From the NCBI GenBank assembly GCA_000715855.1, contig KL571381.1, positions 1 through 6,314 of the forward strand: a DNA stretch of 6,314 bases, given 5' to 3'. The position numbers were made by a program, and so were the translations under genes. Shown here one piece after another: positions 1 to 5,210 of this stretch (positions are counted from its first letter, which is position 1; the number at the start of each line of letters is the position of its first letter). The notes below the pieces were generated by a model, which worked only from the letters and a program-made list of their open reading frames with translations, was not told the origin of the DNA and made no database searches. Origin of the DNA: Actinoplanes liguriensis (GTDB taxonomy: Bacteria > Actinomycetota > Actinomycetes > Mycobacteriales > Micromonosporaceae).

Positions 1-369
1 CCGGCCGGTGGCTCGATCACCGTGGCCGCCACCCTCGGCGAGAGCCTGAGCCGCCTGCTCGCGGCGGCCCGCGACAGCGGCGTGAACCTGTGCGGCAGTG
101 GCTGGCGTGACCCGCAGGAGCAGATCGCGCTGCGCCGGCAGAACTGCGGCACCACCCCGTACGACATCTACGACAAGCCGTCCGGGAGCTGCCGCCCGCC
201 GACCGCGAAGCCCGGCACCTCGATGCACGAGCAGGGGCTCGCCGTCGACTTCGTCAACTGCGACACGCACGCGACCGCGTGCTGGAAGTGGCTGAACGGG
301 AACGCGGCCGGATACGGGCTGCGCAACCTGCCGGACGAGGCGTGGCACTGGTCGACGACGGGACACTGA
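1..369 (+). CDS. M15 family D-alanyl-D-alanine carboxypeptidase-like protein (VanY type), C-terminal part, 5' end outside window
   Basis: The reading frame is open from base 1 and ends at TGA 367-369, so 122 residues are visible and the N-terminus is missing. The zinc-peptidase signature of the M15/VanY family is complete. SMHEQGLAVD gives Ser74, zinc ligand His76 and zinc ligand Asp83; EAWHW gives catalytic Glu113 and the third zinc ligand His116. Arg36 in SGWRD fits the substrate-binding arginine that precedes the metal site. Family members cleave terminal D-Ala or related bonds in peptidoglycan stem peptides outside the membrane. Five cysteines (31, 49, 64, 87, 94) suggest disulfides and fit an exported domain, but a signal peptide would lie upstream and cannot be checked. 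The GTG at base 22 is internal: the motif-bearing frame continues upstream, so it need not be the start. An upstream coiled-coil or wall-binding region is common in actinobacterial homologues and could be present. Confidence 0.85.
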   Translation, partial: PAGGSITVAATLGESLSRLLAAARDSGVNLCGSGWRDPQEQIALRRQNCGTTPYDIYDKPSGSCRPPTAKPGTSMHEQGLAVDFVNCDTHATACWKWLNGNAAGYGLRNLPDEAWHWSTTGH

Positions 370-374
370 CCCGG

Positions 375-410
375 GGGTGCATGCGGTCACTAGGGTGATC
401 GCATGCGTCC
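375..410. repeat. Inverted repeat over the start of the membrane-protein/VHL-like operon
   Basis: GCATGCGGTCAC (379-390) and GTGATCGCATGC (395-406) are reverse complements at 11 of 12 positions around the 4-base centre TAGG. The single mismatch is G-T, which would be a G-U wobble in RNA. Allowing two more wobbles, pairing extends outward to 375 and 410. The repeat covers the candidate -10 hexamer and the ATG at 403. It lies 5 bases past the stop of the upstream gene and has no T-run after it. It could be a repressor operator, a hairpin ending the upstream transcript, or a hairpin masking the start codon in a read-through transcript. The symmetry is visible; the role is inferred. Confidence 0.6.
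391..396 (+). promoter_or_regulatory. Candidate -10 hexamer TAGGGT for a leaderless transcript starting at the ATG of 403
   Basis: TAGGGT matches the actinobacterial TANNNT -10 pattern and ends 6 bases before ATG 403, the spacing expected if transcription begins at the start codon. No good -35 is visible; CTGACC at 366-371 is a weak match with a long 19-base spacer. The overlapping AGGGTG (392-397) could instead act as a weak Shine-Dalgarno sequence in a longer transcript. Confidence 0.45.
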
Positions 411-1023
411 GTGGGCCGACCTGGCTATTGCGCCCGTCTATCTGCTGATCCTGCTCGGCCTCGACCTCGCGATCCTGCCCGTGGCCACCACCTGGGTCCG
501 GTCCGACGCCGACGCGATGGCCGGCGCGTTCGTGTGGTGCCTGCAGGTGATCGTGGTCGCTCTCCTCGCGACGCACACCGAGCGCGCTCCCCGGCTCGTC
601 CCGCTGATCGCCGCCGTCGTCCTGAACGCCTTCCTGATGGGGGTCATCGCGATGGCCGTGTCGGTGTGGGTGCTCGGCGACGACGGGGAGCAGCGCCGGG
701 CCACCGTGACCGAGGTGTTCGACAAGCACAGTGCACCGGCCACCTACACCCTCGCCGTCGACGGCGAGCCGATTCCCGGCCGGTTGGACGGCTGGCCCGG
801 CGGCGGCACCGGGGCGATCGGCGACGAGGTGCTGGTGGTGCGGGACCCGGGTGGCCTGGTCGATCCGCGCCTGCCCGATGACCTGGCGGAGGCGGTGGAG
901 ACCGACATCAAGATCCTGATCCTGCCGCTCGCCGGCATCCTGGCCCTGCTCTGCCTCGCCACGGTCTGGCCGGCCCGAGCGCGGCCTCCCCGCGGGCGCA
1001 GGGCTACTACCGTGACCGCGTGA
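403..1023 (+). CDS. Four-helix membrane protein of unknown function with a small DUF3592-like soluble domain
   Basis: This 206-residue protein has apparent membrane helices at about residues 7-29, 40-57, 65-91 and 170-190. A soluble stretch at about 92-168 sits between helices 3 and 4. The end of that stretch, IGDEVLVVRDPGGLVDPRLP, resembles the 'GD-V-V-DP' turn and strand pattern of DUF3592-type membrane-associated beta domains, which occur between two helices; this is a pattern resemblance, not a confident family call. The start is ATG 403, preceded by AGGGTG and by a -10-like hexamer. The stop TGA (1021-1023) overlaps the GTG start of the next gene in the sequence GTGA, so the two are almost certainly co-transcribed and translationally coupled. 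The C-terminal tail after helix 4 is arginine-rich, suggesting it is cytoplasmic. Both ends would then be inside and the 92-168 domain outside. No enzymatic motif is visible. Confidence 0.8.
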   Translation: MRPWADLAIAPVYLLILLGLDLAILPVATTWVRSDADAMAGAFVWCLQVIVVALLATHTERAPRLVPLIAAVVLNAFLMGVIAMAVSVWVLGDDGEQRRATVTEVFDKHSAPATYTLAVDGEPIPGRLDGWPGGGTGAIGDEVLVVRDPGGLVDPRLPDDLAEAVETDIKILILPLAGILALLCLATVWPARARPPRGRRATTVTA

Positions 1024-1550
1024 CCGAGAATCTGCCGAACGTCCCCCAGGCGTACCAGCCACCGGTGAGCGTGCCGGTCGATCCCTATCAGCCGCCGCCC
1101 TCGTTCCCACCGCCGCGCCGCGGTCTCGGCCCGCTCGTCTTCGGTCTCGGGCTGGCGCTCGCGTTCGGGGTCGCGCTGGTGATCAGCCACGTCGGGCACA
1201 GCGGGCCGGAGTCCGCCGCGGTCCCCGCCGCCGCGCCGGTCGCCACCGCGCCCGCTCCCCTCGGCGGGCAGGAGCTCCCGGCGCTCCCGGCGAGCGCCGA
1301 GTCCACCCTGACGGACGCGACGGACGGCGCCTCGACCTCGATCCACTTCACCAACGAGACCGCCGGGCCGGTCACCGTGATGTGGCTCGACTACGACCAC
1401 AAGCGGGTCAAGTACATGGACCTGGAGGCCGGCCAGGGGTACGACCAGCAGACGTACGCCGGCCATGTCTGGATCGTCACCCGCGCCGACGGCAGCGTGA
1501 TCGCCCTTTACCAGGCCGTCACGACGCCCGCCACGGCGGTCGTTCGCTAG
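1020..1550 (+). CDS. Single-pass membrane protein with extracytoplasmic VHL-like beta domain
   Basis: This 176-residue protein has four parts: a proline-rich N-terminal tail (about 1-33), a basic PRR turn and one membrane helix (about 36-57), an Ala/Pro-rich linker (about 61-95), and a C-terminal beta domain (about 104-168). Positive charge before the helix and none just after it suggests the tail is cytoplasmic and the domain outside. The C-terminal domain resembles the beta domain of human pVHL. The stretch Trp122-Trp151 aligns without gaps to pVHL 88-117 as I recall that sequence: Trp122=W88, Tyr132=Y98, Gly138=G104, Thr145=S111, Tyr146=Y112, Gly148=G114, His149=H115, Trp151=W117. Y98, S111, H115 and W117 line the hydroxyproline pocket of pVHL; here only Ser is changed, to Thr. 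There is no counterpart of the pVHL alpha domain that binds elongin C, so a ubiquitin-ligase role is excluded. The ligand is unknown. The GTG start is used because of the GTGA overlap with the preceding gene; no close Shine-Dalgarno sequence is seen, in keeping with coupling. The stop TAG overlaps that of the convergent gene. Confidence 0.85.
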   Translation: MTENLPNVPQAYQPPVSVPVDPYQPPPSFPPPRRGLGPLVFGLGLALAFGVALVISHVGHSGPESAAVPAAAPVATAPAPLGGQELPALPASAESTLTDATDGASTSIHFTNETAGPVTVMWLDYDHKRVKYMDLEAGQGYDQQTYAGHVWIVTRADGSVIALYQAVTTPATAVVR

Positions 1551-2824
1551 CCCAGGTCGGCGGGCAGCTCCCACAACGCGCGGGGCAGGCGCGCGTTGCC
1601 GGCGCTCCAGATCATCGTCAGGCGGGGCACGCCGTGCGGCGCCGACAGCGCGACCATCGGCTTCGACTGCTGGTTGAGCCCCTTCAGGCCGAAGAGCGCC
1701 ACCTCGTGCTGCGGGGTGCGCCCGGCCGCGCGGCGCTCGTCCTGCCAGGTGCGGAACGCGTCGGCGAACCGCCACGGCGCGCAACCGGCCAGCTGGTCGT
1801 AGAGGCTGCGCACCCAGGTCTCGGTGTACCGCGCGTACGAGTAGCTGATCGGGAAACCGTCCAGCAGCGCGGCCAGATCGGGGTCGACCTCGACGCCGGA
1901 GAGCGTCAGCGCGTCCGCCAGCGCGTTCCGGTCGAGCAGCTCGGTGATCGGGCGCACCTGCTCGGCGGAGGGCGCCTGCCAGCGCTGCCGCGGCGTCGCG
2001 TCCCGCCCGGACACCCGCCACAGCCAGGGCAGCCGGTCCCACCGGTGGTCCTGGTTGACGTCGATGAGCGCCTCGACCCGGGCGACCAGCTCCCCGCCGT
2101 CGTTGCGGACGGAGAGCCACGGCCCGCGCTTGCCGAGCACGATCCCGTAGCCGGCCAGGGCGACGACGGCGCTGCGGGAGTACCGCCCGTTGCGGTCGCG
2201 CGGGAAGTGAAAGCACACCCGCGCGTGATCCAGATCGGTCAGGTCGGTCGCCAGCGCGGGCCGGAACTGGGCCGGGACCGCGGACTCGCCGACCTCCACG
2301 CGCACCCGGCCGGCCTCGGCGGCGGCGGTACGGGCGGCCAGCAGCTTGGCCCGCCGGGCGGCGCGGCGGGGGTCGGGCGGCGGCGGGGTGGCGCGCAGCG
2401 TGTCCCGGTAGCTGTGCCAGAGGCGGATCGCGTCGACCACGCCCTGCTCGGTGCCGACCAGCTGCCGCGGCGCCCACACCGCGCTGCCGTCGCCGGCCTC
2501 GTCGAGAGTGGTCACCTCGAAGTAGACGTCGCCGTCCAGGTCGTACTCCAGATCGACCTCGCGGACCCACAGGTGCGGGTCGGTCGATGATTCACCCGTG
2601 CGGTGCGCGCCGACGACGGTGACCTGCATGCTGCCCGGCCCGGACGGCTCGTCGACGACCAGGCCGGTCAGGCCGTCCGGGATCTGGCCGTAGAAGTCGT
2701 AGTACGGCGTGAGCTGGCCGAACGACGCCGGGATGCCGAGCTTGCGCAGCCGTCCGAGGACGCCGGCAAGCAGTCGCTGGCGCTGGTCACGGTGTCGGTC
2801 GAGGGGCGCGGACACGGGCGCCAT
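1547..2824 (-). CDS. Conserved-looking soluble protein of unknown function, 425 residues
   Basis: I do not recognise this family. The frame is open over 425 codons with strong G/C third-position bias, as expected of a real gene here, and the protein composition is balanced, unlike the arginine-rich frames opposite it. There is no signal peptide or membrane helix. Three regions can be seen: an N-terminal part (about 1-145) rich in Asp, Tyr and beta-strand-like hydrophobic alternation; a Pro then Arg/Ala-rich probable helical linker (about 146-172); and a larger C-terminal part (about 173-425) with many Trp residues. DVNQDHRWD at 255-263 loosely resembles a calcium loop but stands alone. The ATG at 2824 follows the stop of the methyltransferase gene after one base (TAGGATG), so translation is probably coupled; no clear Shine-Dalgarno sequence is visible. 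Its stop shares CTAG with the convergent VHL-like gene. It may be functionally tied to the methyltransferase, but nothing in the sequence says how. Confidence 0.8.
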   Translation of the reverse strand: MAPVSAPLDRHRDQRQRLLAGVLGRLRKLGIPASFGQLTPYYDFYGQIPDGLTGLVVDEPSGPGSMQVTVVGAHRTGESSTDPHLWVREVDLEYDLDGDVYFEVTTLDEAGDGSAVWAPRQLVGTEQGVVDAIRLWHSYRDTLRATPPPPDPRRAARRAKLLAARTAAAEAGRVRVEVGESAVPAQFRPALATDLTDLDHARVCFHFPRDRNGRYSRSAVVALAGYGIVLGKRGPWLSVRNDGGELVARVEALIDVNQDHRWDRLPWLWRVSGRDATPRQRWQAPSAEQVRPITELLDRNALADALTLSGVEVDPDLAALLDGFPISYSYARYTETWVRSLYDQLAGCAPWRFADAFRTWQDERRAAGRTPQHEVALFGLKGLNQQSKPMVALSAPHGVPRLTMIWSAGNARLPRALWELPADLG

Positions 2825-2825
2825 C

Positions 2826-3518
2826 CTAGCGCCGAATCGCTCCGGGGACGATCGACGGGACTCGCTTCGCGTACTGCTGATATTCGGCTCCGAAGCGGGA
2901 ACGCAGGTCCCGTTCCTCGAATCGGATACCGACCAGGATGTATGCCGTCGCGGAGATCGCGAAGAAAAGATGTCCCACGCTCATCGTCGGCGTCGCCCAG
3001 AATGCGATCGCCATGCCGAGCATCAGCGGGTGCCGGCACCAGCGATAGAACCAGCGCTCCCGGAATTCCGGCTCCCGGTATTCCACGCCGCGCAGCCGCT
3101 GGTACGCCTGCTTCAAGCCGAACAGATCCCAGTGGTCCACCATGTAGGTCGACGACACCGCCAGCGCCCAGCCGGCCGCGTAGACAATCCACACCAGCCC
3201 ACTGACCTGCCAGATCAGGTGCGGAACCGGCTCCCACCAATAGAGGAGCGCCACCATCACCAGGCTCGACGCCAGCACGAACGTCGCGCGTTCGGCCGCT
3301 GCCGGAATCACTCGCGCCAATCGCTTCTTGAATCCGGCGCGAGCCATGATCGTGTGCTGCACCGCGAAAGCCAGCAACAGCGCGCCGTCGATCGAAAGGG
3401 CCAGCCACGCCGGTTGTGTGGCGGGATCGTCGACCGGACCGGTGAGGAAGAAGATCGACCAGACGGTGCTGGCCAGGAACGCCGCATAGGCGACGACGGC
3501 ATAGCCGAGAACAATCAT
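2826..3518 (-). CDS. mddA: Methanethiol S-methyltransferase-like membrane protein (MddA / NnrU / isoprenylcysteine methyltransferase superfamily)
   Basis: This 230-residue protein has about five membrane segments (roughly residues 2-26, 40-58, 77-97, 104-124 and 165-195). Its motif layout matches the MddA branch as I know it: QHTIMARAGFKK (54-65), PAAAERATF (72-80), a WWEPVP turn (94-99), DHWDLFGLKQ (128-137), RHP (162-164), a WATP and GHL segment (174-184), and EERDL (201-205). RHP and EERDL belong to the S-adenosylmethionine-binding core shared with isoprenylcysteine carboxyl methyltransferases. MddA transfers a methyl group from S-adenosylmethionine to methanethiol, giving dimethyl sulfide. 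Full length is present. The start is ATG 3518; GAGAAT ends 6 bases before it. Codons ending in A or T (ATT, GTT, TAT, GAA, CGA) are more frequent here than in neighbouring genes. Membership in the superfamily is secure; methanethiol as the substrate is inferred from motif resemblance, and an NnrU-like or other small-thiol methyltransferase remains possible. Confidence 0.75.
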   Translation of the reverse strand: MIVLGYAVVAYAAFLASTVWSIFFLTGPVDDPATQPAWLALSIDGALLLAFAVQHTIMARAGFKKRLARVIPAAAERATFVLASSLVMVALLYWWEPVPHLIWQVSGLVWIVYAAGWALAVSSTYMVDHWDLFGLKQAYQRLRGVEYREPEFRERWFYRWCRHPLMLGMAIAFWATPTMSVGHLFFAISATAYILVGIRFEERDLRSRFGAEYQQYAKRVPSIVPGAIRR

Positions 3519-3524
3519 CAGCCC

Positions 3525-3530
3525 ATTCTC
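3525..3530 (-). promoter_or_regulatory. Weak -10-like hexamer GAGAAT before the MddA-like gene
   Basis: GAGAAT differs from TAGAAT at one base and ends exactly 6 bases before ATG 3518, the same spacing seen before the genes at 403 and 4592. The first T, usually conserved, is missing, and the best -35 (CTGTCC, 17 bases upstream) matches at only three positions. The 48-base gap to the upstream gene otherwise holds no clear terminator. An internal leaderless promoter is possible, but simple read-through from 4592 is equally likely. Confidence 0.25.
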
Positions 3531-3566
3531 AGCACGGCGAACCGGCGGGACAGGCGGGAAAATACC

Positions 3567-4592
3567 TCAGTTCGCGCCGCCGGTCGCCACGTACCAGGCG
3601 GCGATCTGCGACCGCGACCGGAAGTCCATCCGCAGCCGGATCCGCTCGACGTGCGCCTCCGCGGACCGTTCCGCGATGCCGAGCCGCTCGCCGATCTCCC
3701 GGTTCGTGCAGCCCGCGGCGATCAGCCCGGCGACCTCCCGCTGCCGCGCGGTCAGCGACGGCAGGGCGCCGCGCCGCCGGATCGGGAGGCCGAGAAACCG
3801 CCGGATCTCCCGGATCAAGGGCTCGGCATCACCCACGTACGGCAGGTGGGAGCGCCCCGGGATCACCACGAACCGCGCGTCCGGGATCCCGTCCGCCAGC
3901 CGGCGCCCCTGCTCGATCGGCGCGGCCCGGTCCCGTTCGCGATGCACCACCAGCGTCGGGGCGGCAATCCCACCCAAAAGATCAAGAACATCGATACGGT
4001 ACGCCGTGAGCAGCATCGCCGCGGCCGTCTCCGCGCTCGCGGCCTCACGCTGGTACCGGGTGAACGCGGCCCGGGTCGGCCCGTCCGCGTCGGGCGCGAA
4101 CACGTCCCCGAGCAGCCCCGACGCCAGCCCCCAGTGCTGTCGCACCAGCCCGAGCACGTGCGTCTGGATCTCCGGCGACGCCACGTCCGGCCCGTAGGCC
4201 CAGCCGCCGTAGAGCACCAGCTTCGACACGCTCGCGGGGTGCTGCGCCGCCCAGGCCGCCGCCACCGCCGCGCCACTGGAGATGCCCATCAGGTCGAACT
4301 GATCAATTCCGGTCGCATCGAGCACCGCTCGGAGCGCGTCGAGCTCGTGGGCCAGCGAGTGCTCCGGGGACGCGGCCGGCGTGGACAGGCCGCAGCCCGG
4401 TTTGTCGTACCGGATCAGCCTTCGCCCTTCGGAGAGCGCCTCGTAGAAGCCGCGCTCGGCGGGCAGCGCCCAACTCAGCTCGAGGTGGCTGAGCCAGCCG
4501 TTGACGTAGACGAGCGGTGGCCCGGCGCCGCTCACCGCGTAGGCGACCCGCGCCCCGCCCGGTGACACGGCATGCCCCACGCGCTGCCCCAT
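3567..4592 (-). CDS. Alpha/beta-hydrolase fold protein fused to C-terminal LuxR-type helix-turn-helix regulator
   Basis: This 341-residue protein has an alpha/beta-hydrolase fold at about 8-268 followed by a LuxR/GerE DNA-binding domain at about 278-337. In the hydrolase part, the cap after strand 3 reads YVNGW; YDKPGCGLS (62-70) is the usual conserved turn; GISSG (103-107) is the nucleophile elbow with Ser105; Asp221 in HRERDRAAP is the likely acid and His249 in GRSHLPYVGD the likely base. The triad therefore looks intact, so the domain may hydrolyse an ester or lactone ligand or merely bind it. The DNA-binding part has LTARQREVAGLIAAG (280-294) and TNREIGERLGIAERSAEAHV (296-315), typical of LuxR. 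Known proteins of this layout are one-component regulators. It is divergent from the AhpD-like gene (95-base gap) and leads the minus-strand unit, so regulating one or both is a natural inference. The start is ATG 4592, supported by a promoter-like -10 at 6 bases' distance and no Shine-Dalgarno sequence. Confidence 0.88.
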   Translation of the reverse strand: MGQRVGHAVSPGGARVAYAVSGAGPPLVYVNGWLSHLELSWALPAERGFYEALSEGRRLIRYDKPGCGLSTPAASPEHSLAHELDALRAVLDATGIDQFDLMGISSGAAVAAAWAAQHPASVSKLVLYGGWAYGPDVASPEIQTHVLGLVRQHWGLASGLLGDVFAPDADGPTRAAFTRYQREAASAETAAAMLLTAYRIDVLDLLGGIAAPTLVVHRERDRAAPIEQGRRLADGIPDARFVVIPGRSHLPYVGDAEPLIREIRRFLGLPIRRRGALPSLTARQREVAGLIAAGCTNREIGERLGIAERSAEAHVERIRLRMDFRSRSQIAAWYVATGGAN

Positions 4593-4598
4593 TCGCCG

Positions 4599-4626
4599 AT
4601 TCTATGAGAGACCCAGATCACGTCAC
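4599..4626 (-). promoter_or_regulatory. Candidate leaderless promoter of the hydrolase-LuxR gene
   Basis: On the minus strand GTGACG (4626-4621; four of six bases of TTGACA) is followed after 16 bases by TAGAAT (4604-4599; five of six bases of TATAAT). Six further bases separate the -10 from ATG 4592. No ribosome-binding site lies between. This fits a leaderless transcript starting at or beside the A of the ATG. The element sits in the 95-base divergent region shared with the AhpD-like gene, where an autoregulating LuxR protein would be expected to bind. Confidence 0.6.
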
Positions 4627-4675
4627 ATTCCGCCGGGCCGGACGGTCTTAGAGGTGTCAAGCCACCGAGAACGGC

Positions 4676-4682
4676 AAGGGGA
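4676..4682 (+). promoter_or_regulatory. Shine-Dalgarno AAGGGGA fixing the GTG start of the AhpD-like gene
   Basis: AAGGGGA ends 5 bases before GTG 4688. It supports this GTG as the start and indicates a leadered transcript, in contrast to the divergent gene. No convincing -10/-35 pair for this gene was found in 4593-4675; TCTTAG at 4646-4651 is a poor match. Confidence 0.65.
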
Positions 4683-4687
4683 ACATC

Positions 4688-5161
4688 GTGAGCTCACGTC
4701 TGAACTACCAGGGCAGCGAGATCGGCACCAAGGTCTACAAGGGTCTCCTCGCCGCCAACAAGGCGGTGATGTCCTCGACGCTGCCGCACTCGATCGCGCA
4801 CCTGGTCGAGATCCGCGCCAGCCAGATCAACGGGTGCGCGTTCTGTATCGACATGCACACCAAGGACGCCGTGCACGAGGGCGAGTCCCACCAGCGCCTG
4901 CACCTGGTCGCCGGCTGGCGCGAGGCCACCGTCTTCACCGAGGCCGAGCGGGTCGCGCTGGAGCTGGCCGAGCAGGGCACGCGCATCGCCGACGCGGCCG
5001 GCGGCGTCCCCGACGAGGTGTGGGCGAACGCGGTCAAGCACTTCGACGAGGACCAGCTCGCGGCGCTGGTGTCGCTGATCGCCCTGATCAACTCCTGGAA
5101 CCGCCTGAACGTCATCCTCCAGAACCCGGCCGGCGACTACGTCCCCGGCCAGTACAGCTGA
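4688..5161 (+). CDS. Carboxymuconolactone decarboxylase / AhpD-like family protein
   Basis: This 157-residue single-domain protein is a normal length for the family. The AhpD core motif is present as NGCAFCIDMHTKDA (48-61), with redox cysteines Cys50 and Cys53 and His57 at the expected CxxCxxxH spacing. The preceding helix, HLVEIRASQI, and the later LVSLIALINSWNRLNV helix are typical of the family's all-helical fold. Relatives with CxxC act as peroxidases or thiol-disulfide partners; those without it decarboxylate 4-carboxymuconolactone. The intact CxxC favours a redox or peroxidase-type role here, but the reducing partner and substrate cannot be read from the sequence. The GTG start has a good Shine-Dalgarno sequence. 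The gene appears monocistronic: it diverges from the hydrolase-LuxR gene and ends 49 bases before the convergent receiver gene, with a hairpin between. Confidence 0.9.
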   Translation: MSSRLNYQGSEIGTKVYKGLLAANKAVMSSTLPHSIAHLVEIRASQINGCAFCIDMHTKDAVHEGESHQRLHLVAGWREATVFTEAERVALELAEQGTRIADAAGGVPDEVWANAVKHFDEDQLAALVSLIALINSWNRLNVILQNPAGDYVPGQYS

Positions 5162-5175
5162 CCTGCCACCCGGGC

Positions 5176-5199
5176 GCGGGACGGTCCCGGCCGTCCCGC
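5176..5199. terminator. Hairpin between convergent genes, probable bidirectional terminator
   Basis: GCGGGACGG (5176-5184) and CCGTCCCGC (5191-5199) form a perfect 9-bp GC-rich stem with a 6-base loop. It lies 15 bases past the stop of the AhpD-like gene and 12 bases from the stop of the convergent receiver gene. No T-run follows in either direction, which is common for actinobacterial terminators but leaves the function inferred. Confidence 0.6.
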
Positions 5200-5210
5200 C
5201 TCGTCCGCTC

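Noticed and set aside
1521..1543. ACGAC...GTCGT hairpin at the end of the VHL-like gene as a terminator
   Set aside because: The stem is broken by a three-base bulge and inner pairing is only three base pairs. It lies inside the coding sequence and has no T-run.
2041..2070. DVNQDHRWD in the 425-residue protein as an EF-hand or dockerin calcium loop
   Set aside because: There is only one copy, without the flanking helices or the glycine and hydrophobic positions expected of a calcium-binding loop, and the protein appears cytoplasmic.
744..2570. Long minus-strand open frame of about 608 codons
   Set aside because: It is extremely rich in Arg, Gly, Ala and Pro, crosses the VHL-like gene and runs in another frame of the 425-codon gene. 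Such frames arise by chance in high-GC DNA, and no domain is visible.
1382..2590. Plus-strand open frame of about 402 codons
   Set aside because: It overlaps the VHL-like coding end in another frame and is antisense to the 425-codon gene; its composition is that of a shadow frame and no family is recognisable.
2709..4565. Plus-strand open frame of about 618 codons opposite the methyltransferase and hydrolase-LuxR genes
   Set aside because: It is Arg/Pro/His-rich low-complexity sequence with no motif, antisense to two genes with clear family motifs. It is a shadow of their codon bias.
4593..4687. Clear palindromic LuxR-type operator in the divergent gap
   Set aside because: I searched by eye and found only short GC-rich symmetry such as CCGGGCCGG, which is expected by chance at this base composition.
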